NCBI RefSeq assembly: GCF_000003195.3
Contig: NC_012870.2
Span: forward strand, 22,126,501-22,190,500
Length of the DNA: 64,000 nt
Direction: 5' to 3'
Source: Sorghum bicolor
Taxonomy: Eukaryota; Streptophyta; Magnoliopsida; Poales; Poaceae
Part shown: positions 1 to 10,800 of the stretch, one piece after another
How positions within the stretch are numbered: position 1 is the stretch's first letter
How the letters are laid out: each line of letters starts with the position of its first letter
The notes under the pieces: generated by a model
Databases searched by the model: none
The model's input: only the letters and a program-made list of their open reading frames with translations
Told to the model about the DNA's origin: nothing
Translations under genes and position numbers: made by a program

Positions 1-1
1 A

Positions 2-649
2 CTTTATTTGTTGGCCAGGCAACCATCATGGCATGTCCTCACATATAAAGGGTACGAGATAAATGGTAACACATTTTACACAGTTGGCCAAGATAAAAGG
101 AGCACCAACCAAAATAGTGGTGTACGCGTGGATGCCACAGATCCAAATGGGAATAGACAAACATATTATGGACGCATAGAAGACATATGGGAACTAGTCT
201 ATGCAGCTAATTTTAAAGTTCCTTTGTTCCGGTGCCAATGGGTGAAGATGACCGGAGGTGGGGTAACAGTCGACAAGGAGTATGGGATGACAACCGTGGA
301 CCTTAACAATAGTGGGTTCAAAGACGAACCATTCGTCCTTGCTGCAGACGTGAGTCAGGTGTTCTATGTCAAAGATATGTCTACGAAACCAAAGAGAGGA
401 AAAAATGATGACCACTCAATCATCAATGAGCCAAAGCGCCACATTGTCTTTTCTGGGAAAAGAAACATTGTTGGAATTGAGGACAAGTCAGACATGTCAG
501 GCGATTACGAAAGGGATGATCGAATTCCGCCCTTCATAATCAACAAAGACCCAAGCATTCTGTTAAACAATGAGGATACTCCATGGTTACGGCAGGATCA
601 TAACCAAGGGTCATACGTCAAGAAGAAGTTCACTGTTGTGTCGGCTTGA
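2..649 (+). CDS. CACTA TNP2 transposase, C-terminal part (DUF4216-like)
   Basis: The frame is open from the window edge and ends at TGA 647-649, giving about 215 residues. The pattern YYGRIEDIWEL, VPLFRCQWV, then DLNNSGFKDEPFVLA and QVFYVKD matches the DUF4216 domain at the end of plant TNP2 (Transposase_21) proteins. TNP2 proteins bind transposon ends and are thought to catalyse excision and integration of CACTA elements in the nucleus. The catalytic DDE region would lie upstream of the window. The tail after the domain is acidic and polar, as is usual. No break is seen in this fragment. The 679-bp tandem array starts about 30 bp after the stop codon. Confidence 0.85.
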   Translation, partial: LYLLARQPSWHVLTYKGYEINGNTFYTVGQDKRSTNQNSGVRVDATDPNGNRQTYYGRIEDIWELVYAANFKVPLFRCQWVKMTGGGVTVDKEYGMTTVDLNNSGFKDEPFVLAADVSQVFYVKDMSTKPKRGKNDDHSIINEPKRHIVFSGKRNIVGIEDKSDMSGDYERDDRIPPFIINKDPSILLNNEDTPWLRQDHNQGSYVKKKFTVVSA

Positions 650-676
650 CTTTGTATGAAACTATATGTGTGAATT

Positions 677-2945
677 TTGATGTGTGTAACAAACTTTGTA
701 TTCATGACTTTGTATTCAGGACCATCTCGGGTTCCGAAACCGCTGCGTGGCTATGAGTTCTATGAAAATTCAAAATTCAGTGGTTCAAACTTTTCCAAAT
801 AAAAAGTTGACAATTAGACAAAATGTAGAACTTGATGAGTGTAGCAAACTTTGTATTCATGACTTTTCCATTTGGGACAATCTAGGGTTCGGTCAAAGGG
901 TGTGTTTGTAAAAACCAATGCTTTGACTTTGGTCAAACTTGGTCAAATGGCCCATTTGATGACTTCAAATGAAAAAAGTTTGAATACAAAGTTGTTAGAG
1001 ATCATCAAGATCTATATTTTATATATTGTCCATTTTTCCATTTGGATAATTTTGAGCCAATCCTAATTACATTTCTATAAAATCCAAGACGGGTTTTGGT
1101 CAAACTTGGTCAAATGACAAACTAAATTACTTCAAATGAAAATATTTTGAATACCAAGTTGTTAGATATCTTCAAGATCTAAACTTTTTATATACACAAC
1201 TTTTCCATATGAGAAAGTTTAAGTTAACAATACCCACCAAACTTGAATCTCACACAAACTATATGAAACTATATGTGTCAATTGTGGATTTTCAACTACA
1301 CCTTCCCAAAACTTTCTCAAATGCAAAAATGGTATATATATGAAATGTAGATTTTGATGAGTGGAACAATATTGGTATTCATGACATTTCCATTCGAGAC
1401 CATCTAGGGTTTCGAAACCGGTGCGTGGCTATGAATTCTCTGAAAATTCAAAATTCAGTGGTTCAAACTTTTCCAAATGAAAAGTTGACAATTAGACAAA
1501 ATGTAGAACTTGATGAGTGTAGCAAACTTTGTATTCATGACTTTTCCATTTGGGATAATCTAGGGTTCGGTCAAAGGGTGTGTTTGTAAAAACCAATGCT
1601 TTGACTTTGGTCAAACTTGGTCAAATGGCCCATTTGATGACTTCAAATGAAAAAAGTTTGAATACAAAGTTGTTAGAGATCATCAAGATCTATATTTTAT
1701 ATATTGTCCATTTTTCTATTTGGATAATTTTGAGCCAATCCTAATTACATTTCTATAAAATCCAAGACGGGTTTTGGTCAAACTTGGTCAAATGACAAAC
1801 TAAATTACTTCAAATGAAAATATTTTGAATACCAAGTTGTTAGATATCTTCAAGATCTAAACTTTTTATATACACAACTTTTCCATTTGAGAAAGTTTAA
1901 GTTAACAATACCCACCAAATCTTGAATCTCACACAAACTATATGAAACTATATGTGTCAATTGTGGATTTTCAACTACACCTTCCCAAAACTTTCTCAAA
2001 TGCAAAAATGGTATATATATGAAATGTAGATTTTGATGAGTGGAACAATATTGGTATTCATGACGTTTCCATTCGAGACCATCTAGGGTTCCGAAACCGG
2101 TGTGTGGCTATGAATTCTCTGAAAATTCAAAATTCAGTGGTTCAAACTTTTCCAAATGAAAAGTTGACAATTAGACAAAATGTAGAACTTGATGAGTGTA
2201 GCAAACTTTGTATTCATGACTTTTCCATTTGGGACAATCTAGGGTTCGGTCAAAGGGTGTGTTTTTAAAAACCAATGCTTTGACTTTGGTCAAACTTGGT
2301 CAAATGGCCCATTTGATGACTTCAAATGAAAAAAGTTTGAATACAAAGTTGTTAGAGATCATCAAGATCTATATTTTATATATTGTTCATTTTTTCATTT
2401 GGATAATTTTGAGCCAATCCTAATTACATTTCTATAAAATCCAAGACGGGTTTTGGTCAAACTTGGTCAAATGACAAACTAAATTACTTCAAATGAAAAT
2501 ATTTTGAATACCAAGTTGTTAGATATCTTCAAGATCTAAACTTTTTATATTCTAAACTTTTCCATTTGAGAAAGTTTAAGTTAACAATACCCACCAAATC
2601 TTGAATCTCACACAAACTATATTAAACTATATGTGTCAATTGTGGATTTTCAACTACACCTTCCCAAAACTTTCTCAAATGCAAAAATGGTATATATATG
2701 AAATGTAGATTTTGATGAGTGGAACAATATTGGTATTCATGACTTTTCCATTCGAGACCATCTAGGGTTCTGAAACCGGTGTGTGGCTATGAATTCTCTC
2801 AAAATTCAAAATTCAGTGGTTCAAACTTTTCCAAATGAAAAGTTGACCATTAGACAAAATGTACAACTTGATGAGTGTAACAAACTTTGTATTCATGACT
2901 TTTCCATTTGGGACCATCTAGGGTTTGGTCAAAAGGTGTGTTCAT
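677..2945. repeat. Tandem array, 679-bp unit, about 3.3 copies
   Basis: The word GGTTCAAACTTTTCC recurs at 782, 1460, 2139 and 2818, giving periods of 678, 679 and 679 bp. The units are near-identical over their whole length, with scattered single-base differences. The last unit is cut after about 130 bp, near 2945. Inside each unit shorter words such as TTGGTCAAACTTGGTCAAAT recur, so the unit itself was built from shorter repeats. The array fills the spacer between the two genes of the CACTA element. Confidence 0.93.
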
Positions 2946-3336
2946 CAAGATATATATTTTTATGTGATAAATAGATTTTTTATTTGATTTAAACTATACC
3001 CTACTACCATTTCGAGTAATAAATAACAAAAATAAAAAGTTTAATGTCAATATGATGTGAAAATAGATTTCCAGTTGATTGGATAAATTTTTTGTAAATT
3101 TATTGGAATAATATATTTTTGCATTAACAAAATACTAAACATTTCTTGCAAAATCATTGCAAATTATAAATATACAGCAAGATATTTAAGGTTAAAAATT
3201 TTCATGTGTACATTAAAAAAATTACAATATATGTCACTGTTTAAAAAATATTATGCAAAATATTTAATTTACTATACAGTTTATAATATAAACTGTATAT
3301 ATAAACACTTTAAAATGACGTAAAGTAAAAAACAGG
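2946..3336. other. AT-rich spacer without genes
   Basis: This stretch is strongly AT-rich, with no reading frame of note and no recognisable terminal repeats. It joins the tandem array to the hairpin cluster of the CACTA element. Confidence 0.6.
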
Positions 3337-3337
3337 G

Positions 3338-3607
3338 CCTTTAGCACCGGTCCATAGTGGGAACCGGTGCTAAAGGGTCCTGAAAATTTTCAGGACCCCG
3401 CCCGAGCCCGCCTAGGACCCTTTAGCACCGGTCCGTGGCGTGAACCGGTGCTAAAGGCACCCTTTAACACCGGCTGGTGTTACGCGCCGGTGTTAAGTGT
3501 TACGCGCCGGTGTTAAAGGGGGACCCTTTAACACCGGCGCGTAACACCAGCCGGTGTTAAAGGCCCTTTAGCACCGGTTCCAGCCACGGACCGGTGCTAA
3601 AGGGTCC
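3338..3607. repeat. Hairpin cluster of TTTAGCACCGG / TTTAACACCGG repeats
   Basis: A first hairpin (3338-3376) pairs CCTTTAGCACCGG with CCGGTGCTAAAGG. A much larger one (3415-3607) has arms of about 80 bp, 3415-3496 and 3527-3607. Both arms read CCCTTTAGCACCGGTCC, then GGTGCTAAAGG, then TTTAACACCGGCTGGTG, in opposite directions. The same word family recurs at the right end of the element (33097-33330). These are the subterminal-type repeats to which CACTA TNP1-like proteins bind in characterised elements; binding here is inferred. Confidence 0.85.
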
Positions 3608-3880
3608 GTCTCTATTTTAGTCATGGGCGCCCTGGATCTGAGCAGTTCATCTTCGTCTTCGTCGAGTTCATCGTATCCAGCGCCGCCGCCCGTTCATCTG
3701 CCCGCGCGCGACCTCGCCGATCTCCAGCACCGCCGTCTCCAGTGCCGCCGCGGCCAGCTGCGGCCACCAACGCCGCCGCCGCGACCACCATCTCCACCAG
3801 CGCCGCCATCTACGCCTCTCCACGCCCGGCCCCGCGCGTCCACACGCCATGTATAATCCAAAACCGAGATCAAGATATAT

Positions 3881-4345
3881 ATATATATATATTGTATATA
3901 TTATTGTTTGTACTATTATTCTAGTATTATTCTTTTAGTATATTATTGTAGTGTATTAGTAGGCTTAAGATTCTAGTATTATTTTTGGAGAACTCCAACA
4001 CTTTCATTTGTATTAGTACTAGTAGTATATAAGTCTCTAATATCTATTTTATTTTCTAGTGTTTTGTATATATTATTATTTGTACTATTATTCTAGTATT
4101 ATTCTTTTAGTATATTATTCTAGTGTATTACTAGGCTTAAGATTCTAGTATTATTTTTTAGAGCACTCCAACACTTTCATTATTCTTGTAGTATTCTTGT
4201 AATATATATTCTTGTAGTATTTTTAGTATATATTTGTAGTATATTATTCTTGTATCATATTTTATTTTCTAGTGTGTTGTATATATTATTGTTTGTACTA
4301 TTATTCTAGTATTGTTTTTTAGTATATTATTCTAGTGTATTTCTT
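3881..4345. repeat. Degenerate AT-rich duplication (about 170-210 bp unit)
   Basis: The phrase TACTATTATTCTAGTATT occurs at 3911, 4083 and, with one change, 4296. Matching downstream text (TAGTATATTATT, then GGCTTAAGATTCTAG in the first two) follows. It starts with a short TA run. It lies just 5' of the second CACTA gene and probably covers its leader or promoter. Confidence 0.7.
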
Positions 4346-4369
4346 ATCTTATATAGAATATATATATGT

Positions 4370-7349
4370 ATGGTTGCAGACATAGAAATGGTTGACCGTC
4401 CTCATGATGATCCTGATTATATGGAAGATGCCATTCAAAATATGATCGACGACGGTAGTCAGTACTTTGTTGATTACCACGAGATCATGCAAGGCAATCG
4501 TACTGAGCAACAAGAGGGCAATGCCCCTGAGCAACAAGAGGGCAATGCCCCTGAGCAACAACTTGTCGTGCAACAAGAAGAAAATACTGGCGAGGTATGT
4601 AAATGTAAACATATATAATTAATGCATCTCTTACATTAGGTTTTAGACTTATTACTTGGTTATTAATTTAGTATTTTTGTTTCTATATCTACGTGTAGCT
4701 TTCTCGATCGACCTCTACGGGGAGAAGCGTACCTCCACGAGGGCCAACGAAGCCGTTGGAGGGCCACTATGTAATCTCTGAGTTTGAGATAGCTACAGGC
4801 AGACCACTTGGTGAGATGCAAATAAATATGTTAGTCACTGTGGATATCTTGTGAGAGATCAAATACCGATCAGTGCTCGTGAATGGAGAGAGAAGCGAGG
4901 TGCTCCTGAGATCAGTTTTGTCTCTGATCGTGACAAGGAGTTAGTTTGGAAAACCGTCACAGACGTTTTCACCTTCGACACCAATGATGAAGAGTTGAAG
5001 GTGCGAATTTATGACTGGACTATGAAGAAGATGGCAGTACTGTTCCAGAATTGGAAGAAGACTTTGTACAATAAATATGTCAAGAAAAATGAGACTCCTA
5101 ATTTCAACCTCAAGCAATATGTAAAGCTGAGGGCCTTCTGGGATGACTTTGTGCAGTACAAAACATCAGAAGAGGGCGAGGAACGAGCCATTAGAAACAA
5201 AGAGAATGCCAGTAAAAAGACATACCACCATCATATGGGATCAGGTGGTTATAAGAGTGCTGTTCCCAAGTGGGACCGAATGGAACAGGAGATGCTTGCT
5301 AGGGGGGTCACACCCGAGACAATAGCAAAGAATTGGAGCGAGCGCTCCAAGCATTGGTTCTACGGTCATGGGGGAAGCGTGGACCCAGACACCGGGGCGC
5401 TAGTTTGGGGCCAAGAAATCTCTAGAGCAGCAGAGAGACTAGTCCGTGCACGAGAGGCGGTTCAGTCTGGTGAGTTCAGGCCTAACAGGGAGAAGGATGA
5501 ACTCACCTATGCGCTTGAAAATCCTGAGCACGGTGGGCGTACGAGAGGCTATGAGGCAGTTCCGTGGCTGCAATCATTCCAAGCCGATCAAAATACCTAC
5601 AGAAGCCGCCAGAGAAAGAAGGATGAGGAGGCAGAGCGGATCCGCCGCCTAGAAGCTTTTGTTCTGCAGTCACAAGAGCGCAAGAAAGCTCGTGAAGAAT
5701 GGATGCAGACAGAGATTCAAAGGCAAGTGCAAGCAGCACTTAGTCAAATGACGAAAGGGCAAGGTACATCACAGCCTGAGGTCAATGTTAGCCCCCCAGG
5801 CCAGTTGAAAAGCAGCTGCGCATCCACGAAAGTACCAACCATTCAGGATGACACGAAGCTACACTTCCCCGTGGATGATGTCATAGAGGCTTTTACTACC
5901 TGTGAGCTGCATGTACCAGATGGGAATGCCACCAAAAAGGTGGCTATCGCTGTTGTCAACCCTATCGACCGAACGAGAACTCCAAGAATCCATAATCGAC
6001 CAGTACCTGGTGGATATGCTAGCGTCTCGGTTGATAGGGTTGAGAAAGGTTGTGGCAATGTGCCACTAGACATAGAAGTGGGAGACGGAGAGAAGACCTT
6101 AGGTGAAGCTGAGAAGACATTTATTTGTTGGCGCAAGCGCTTCATAATTATTCCTCAGCATAGATTTGTGTGTGATTTTACTTCTTATATTATTTATTAT
6201 GTATTGAAATTAAAAAAAAGTTTGCTCACAAAACTTGTAATTGTTTTCTTTGCAGGGACTCCTCCAACCTAAGTCCAGTTCTCTCCCCAGCGCATCATAG
6301 TGCTGCGGGCGGTGACAATGCTGGATCTCCTCCAACACCTGCGGTGGCCACACCGACCCCGCCACCGCCTCCACCACGGTCTCCACCTCCTCCACCGAGG
6401 TCTCCAACTCCTCCACCAAGGTCTTCAACTCCTCCACCGCGTTCTCCAACGCCAAAAAGATCGGCCCCACCACCTCCACCGCCTGCACCGCCCTCTCCAA
6501 AGAGTGCACGGTCGGTCCCCTCGCCTCCAAAGCGAGGTAGTAAGAAGCGGTCCGCCCAAGAAGGACCGAAGTCATCGGTCCCACCTCCAAAGAAGGCTGC
6601 CTCAGCAAAGAGAGCTAAGACGCCAGAAAAATTACCTTACGAAAAGAGTGAAGAGGAGGTAATTGCTACATCTAAAGCTGAGGTCCAACCATTTTTTGAT
6701 AAAATAAAGGAGGATAGGAAAAATGGCTTAACCCAGAAAAGCCGTACTTTTATGTGAAGCCATCGAAACTGAGGCAGAAGGTGGCGGACCATCAAAAGAA
6801 GCAACGCGAAGCTCAGAAAAAGCCAGCACTTTCGGACTATGAGCGGTCTCTGGTCAAGTCTTCACAGCCTACTAAGAAGAGAGTAGGAAAGGGGGTCCCA
6901 CAGCTCGAAGAAGTATCAAAACCGGTGCCCCCTTTGATTGTGCCAAATCAATACGGCTCAAATGAAGACTTGATGCCAAAGAAATCCTTAGCGTTGTCTG
7001 AGCTAGACTCGCTTGAGCGTTACTTTGGACAGAGCGGTTTAAATATGGAAGAAATTGCCGCCATTCTTGGATGCCAAACATTTGAAAAAGCCGAGGTAGT
7101 TGATCAATGGAGGGCAAGATATGAACCGGGCAGGAGTCTATTCGACCCTAAGCGTTTACACGAGCTCGGCACACAAATGTTTGCAATAAACAAATGGTGC
7201 ATTGAGGCGTCTAAAAGGGGAGAGAATTGGATTTCTGTTCGTATTAGACAACATCACTACTTCCGTGGAGATGACCTCATATACATACAGTTCGAAGAAT
7301 TGCACCAATTATGCCATCTCGACGCTCTTGACAATTGTCAGCTGCTTTT
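4370..7349 (+). pseudogene. Second CACTA gene, 5' part (Transposase_24 / TNP1-like, proline-rich middle)
   Basis: Exon 1 starts at ATG 4370 and ends at the donor GTATGT at 4595. It encodes an acidic peptide with two GNAPEQQE copies. Exon 2 starts near 4699 and carries EGHYVISEFEIATGRPLG, then (4851 on) a Transposase_24-like region around residues WREKRGAPEIS to LVRAREAV, a basic coiled segment, and LHFPVDDVIEAFTTCELHVP (DUF8039-like). A later exon (from about 6256) is a run of PPPRSP repeats followed by a basic stretch and an FGQSGLNMEEIA region. Two breaks are visible: a one-base loss near 4840 and a frame change near 6715-6735. The coding part stops in an intron interrupted by the LTR element at 7380 and resumes at 31838. 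TNP1-like proteins bind subterminal repeats in known elements. Confidence 0.75.
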
Positions 7350-7379
7350 GTCTATAAGTATTTTTTTCTTTTTATTATA

Positions 7380-7839
7380 TGTGGGGGTATAAACCCCTAT
7401 ACCCTTACGGTTAGACTTTAGCCAGGAAGCTTGGCCCACTACGAGACGAGTTCAAGGCTTGATCCGACAGCCCGGAGTTTCGCACAAGGAAACAAGACGT
7501 GGAGATCAAGCAGGATTCTAGTCGGTTGGAATAGGAATTGATATCGAATTATCTATGGCAATTGTAACCGACTAGGATTAGTTTCTAGATCTGTAACCCT
7601 GCCCTCCAGACTATATAAGGAGGGGCAAGGGACCCCCCTAGGACATCATATTCTCTTAGCACAAATCAATACAACCAGACGCAGGACGTAGGTATTACGC
7701 CAACTCGGCGGCCGAACCTGGATAAAAAGCTTGTCCGTGTCTTGCGTCACCATCGAGTTCGTAGTTTGCGCACCGTCTACCGATAAACTACTACCGTGGG
7801 TATACCCCGAGGTAGACTGCCGACTAGCTTTCGTCGACA
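7380..7839 (+). repeat. 5' LTR of outer element
   Basis: 460 bp, TG...CA ends. A likely TATA box, CTATATAAGG, lies at about 7611-7620. The copy matches the 3' LTR except at two positions. The duplication TTATA precedes it. Confidence 0.95.
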
Positions 7840-7840
7840 G

Positions 7841-7858
7841 TGGCGCGCCAGGTAGGGG
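7841..7858 (+). promoter_or_regulatory. Primer-binding site of outer element
   Basis: TGGCGCGCCAGGTAGGGG starts two bases after the LTR end. It begins with TGG, as primer sites complementary to a tRNA CCA tail do. The tRNA was not identified. Confidence 0.75.
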
Positions 7859-7887
7859 GTGTGCGTGCAACTTTTCCGGCGAACAAG

Positions 7888-10800
7888 ATGGTCACGATCC
7901 CAGCTTCCGCGACCGTGCCCGAAGGCCTCACGTTCACCGTCGGCCAGATCACGTGGACGACGTGCAGCGGCGGTTTCGCGACTACGGTTCCGAAAGAGAT
8001 CCAGATCCAATCTGAGATCACGCCGTCTCCGACAACACGCATGACGGCACCGAGCTCCCGACCACCGTTCCCGCTCTACAAGGGAAAGGAGATCGACTGC
8101 TCGGACCTCCTCCAAGCGCTCGATCGCGCTGACTCCAAGCTACTCGAAGTCTCCCAACTAATAGATGGAGTTCTGCGCCGGCCCGACCAAGCTGCTCGAG
8201 CGGATTTTTCGAAATTCCGCCGGCCAACTCGTGTCGCCACACACGAACGGCTGGGAACGTCCCTGACGATAACCTCAACCCTCCGGACGATCCGTCGAGC
8301 TCAAAAAGGAAGACTATCCTTGCGGCCTGAACAACTCGGCCTCTGTTTACTCACAGCATGTCCAATCCGTTTTCAGCAAAGCGGGCTGGTCGCCGACAAG
8401 GAACAATCGTCACCATGTCAACATGGTGACCATCCGAGAGCTACGGGACGGCCAGGTTTCCAACACCAACTCAAGCACCGGCTCCGTCCCCACCGAGGTT
8501 ATAAACACCGAAGACGAGGGCTACGACCTGGATTTTCCTTCACACCCTCCGGGTTTCGACCGATTCCCGATATTCCCCCCCCCGGCGAGGGGATATTGTG
8601 TTCAACGTCAGCGCCGACGAACCGGCTGTTGACGGAGAAACAGACGACCAGAGGCAACTCCGCGAACAGCGTAACGCCGATCGCGCCCGACGGCGTGCGG
8701 ACGAGCAACAACAGACGCCACCAAGTAACCTCAACGATGCCTTTGACATGGTCGGGGACCAGCCGGTCTACAAAACGCCAAGCGCCAACGTGGCTGTTGC
8801 CATGGCCAACCTGGATCGGCTTCCTGACACCCCCGAATGCCAGGGAGTCCGGACCAGTATCCGAGCACACCTGATCGCCGCAATGGGACAGACAGCCACT
8901 CTGCTCAAGAGAGTCCAGGACGTCTCTTATACGGAAGCCGCCTCCGACCAGACTCATCGTAGCCGGGCCTCACCCAGCAGGCGTCGCCGCAGCCGCTCCC
9001 CCGACAACCGTCGAGGGGACTCACGGCGCGACGATGGTGGTCGGGACGCCGATGGCCGCCGCCAGCAGAACCGCGTACGCGGCCAAGAAGAAGAAGATCA
9101 ACACAGGGATCACCGCCACAACATCCCTCCCAAAGATGCCCGGGACCGCATCAACAGGCGCGCCGCAGAGAGAGCAGTCCATGAAAACCTGCGCCGCATC
9201 GAGTACGATGCGACCCATGGTCCTCCGGGCCTAAGGCAGTTCTCCTCACACCTCCGCCAGGTCGTGTGGCCCCGCAATTTCAAGCTCGAAAAACTTAAAA
9301 AATACGACGGCAAGGAAAATCCAGAGAACTGGATCACCCTCTACGAAATCGCCGTCCGATCAGCGGCAGGAGATGAGCACGTCATGGCTAACTACTTCCC
9401 CGTAGTCCTCGACCAGGCTGGTCATCAGTGGCTTCTCGGCTTGCCCGAGGACTCCTTCGACTCTTGGGAAGAGCTACGACAGGCTTTCATCGACAACTTC
9501 ATCGCCACATGCGAGCAGCCCGGAAACAAGTATGACCTTGAAAGGATAAGAGACAGGAAGAATGAACCTCTGCGCGATTACATCCGACGATTCTCGGATA
9601 TGCGCCTCAAAATCCCGAAGATTTCTCATGACGAGGCCATATCAGCCTTTATCAAGGGCTTGCGTTTCCATGAAGCGCTGAGGAACAAGCTGTTGCGTAA
9701 GCGCCCATCAACGGTAGCAGAGCTCCTCGCCACGGCTAAAAATTACGCCGATGCTGATGACGCAGAAAAACTAATCCGAGACGATGCGAGAGGCCCCGAC
9801 CAGCCCTCCCGGCGAGATGACGGTCGTGGTCGCTACGACAACAGAAATCACCGACGCTCCGACAACCGCGATCACCGAGAGGGTTGGGATCGGCGGCGCG
9901 ACAGCCGCGACGACTTCAGAGGAAAGCGCCCTCGCGAATACGACCACGAAGTAAACACGGTCAAACGTCCCAATGGACGACGGGACTACCAAGACGACTA
10001 CAACAAAACGTTGAAGGGACCGTGCCAGCTACACCCAAAGTCTAACCATACCATGGAAGAGTGCCGCGTCCTCAAAAGTATCTATACACGGCGGGCCGCC
10101 CAAGAAGACACCGCCAAGAAAAGTAACAAACGCGACGGGCACGACCACGAAGATGAGGATGAGGACCAAGACAGGGACCCCCGACACCAATACGTCAGCC
10201 CCACCGACGTGGTCCACTCCATTTTCGGGGGCAAGGTCTCCACTGAGTCCAAGCGAGAAAGAAAGCTGTTAAAGAGAGCCTGCCTCAACATAGACAGCAC
10301 GGACGGGCTGATCGCAGATCCGAAATTTCCCGCCTGGTCCCACAGGGAGATCGCGTTCAGCAGGAAGGACCAGTGGGCCGCTATCCCAGAGCCGGGTCGT
10401 TTCCCACTGATTCTTGATCCCTGCATCAATAGCATCAGATTCGAGCGCGTGCTCGTGGACGGGGGAAGCTCCATCGACATCCTCTTCCGCAACAGCCTGC
10501 CCGCCCTCAAGATATCACCGGCGCAACTAAAACCTTACGACGCCCAATTCTGGGGGGTTTTGCCAGGTCAAAGTTCGGTGCCCCTCGGACAGATAACATT
10601 GCCTGTCCAATTCGGCACACCCGATCACTTCCGGACGGAGTTCATCAACTTCGTAGTCGCGGACTTCGACGGGACCTACCACGCCATACTGGGCCGCCCA
10701 TCGCTGACAAAGTTCATGGCAGTCCCGCACTACTCATACCTAGTGCTTAAGATGCCCACGGAGAAGGGTGTCCTGACCGTCAGAGGCAACGTCTACACTG

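Noticed and set aside
872..1066. A 64-codon frame repeated almost identically at 2229-2423
   Set aside because: It is part of the 679-bp tandem unit; it recurs only because the DNA is repeated and it resembles no protein.
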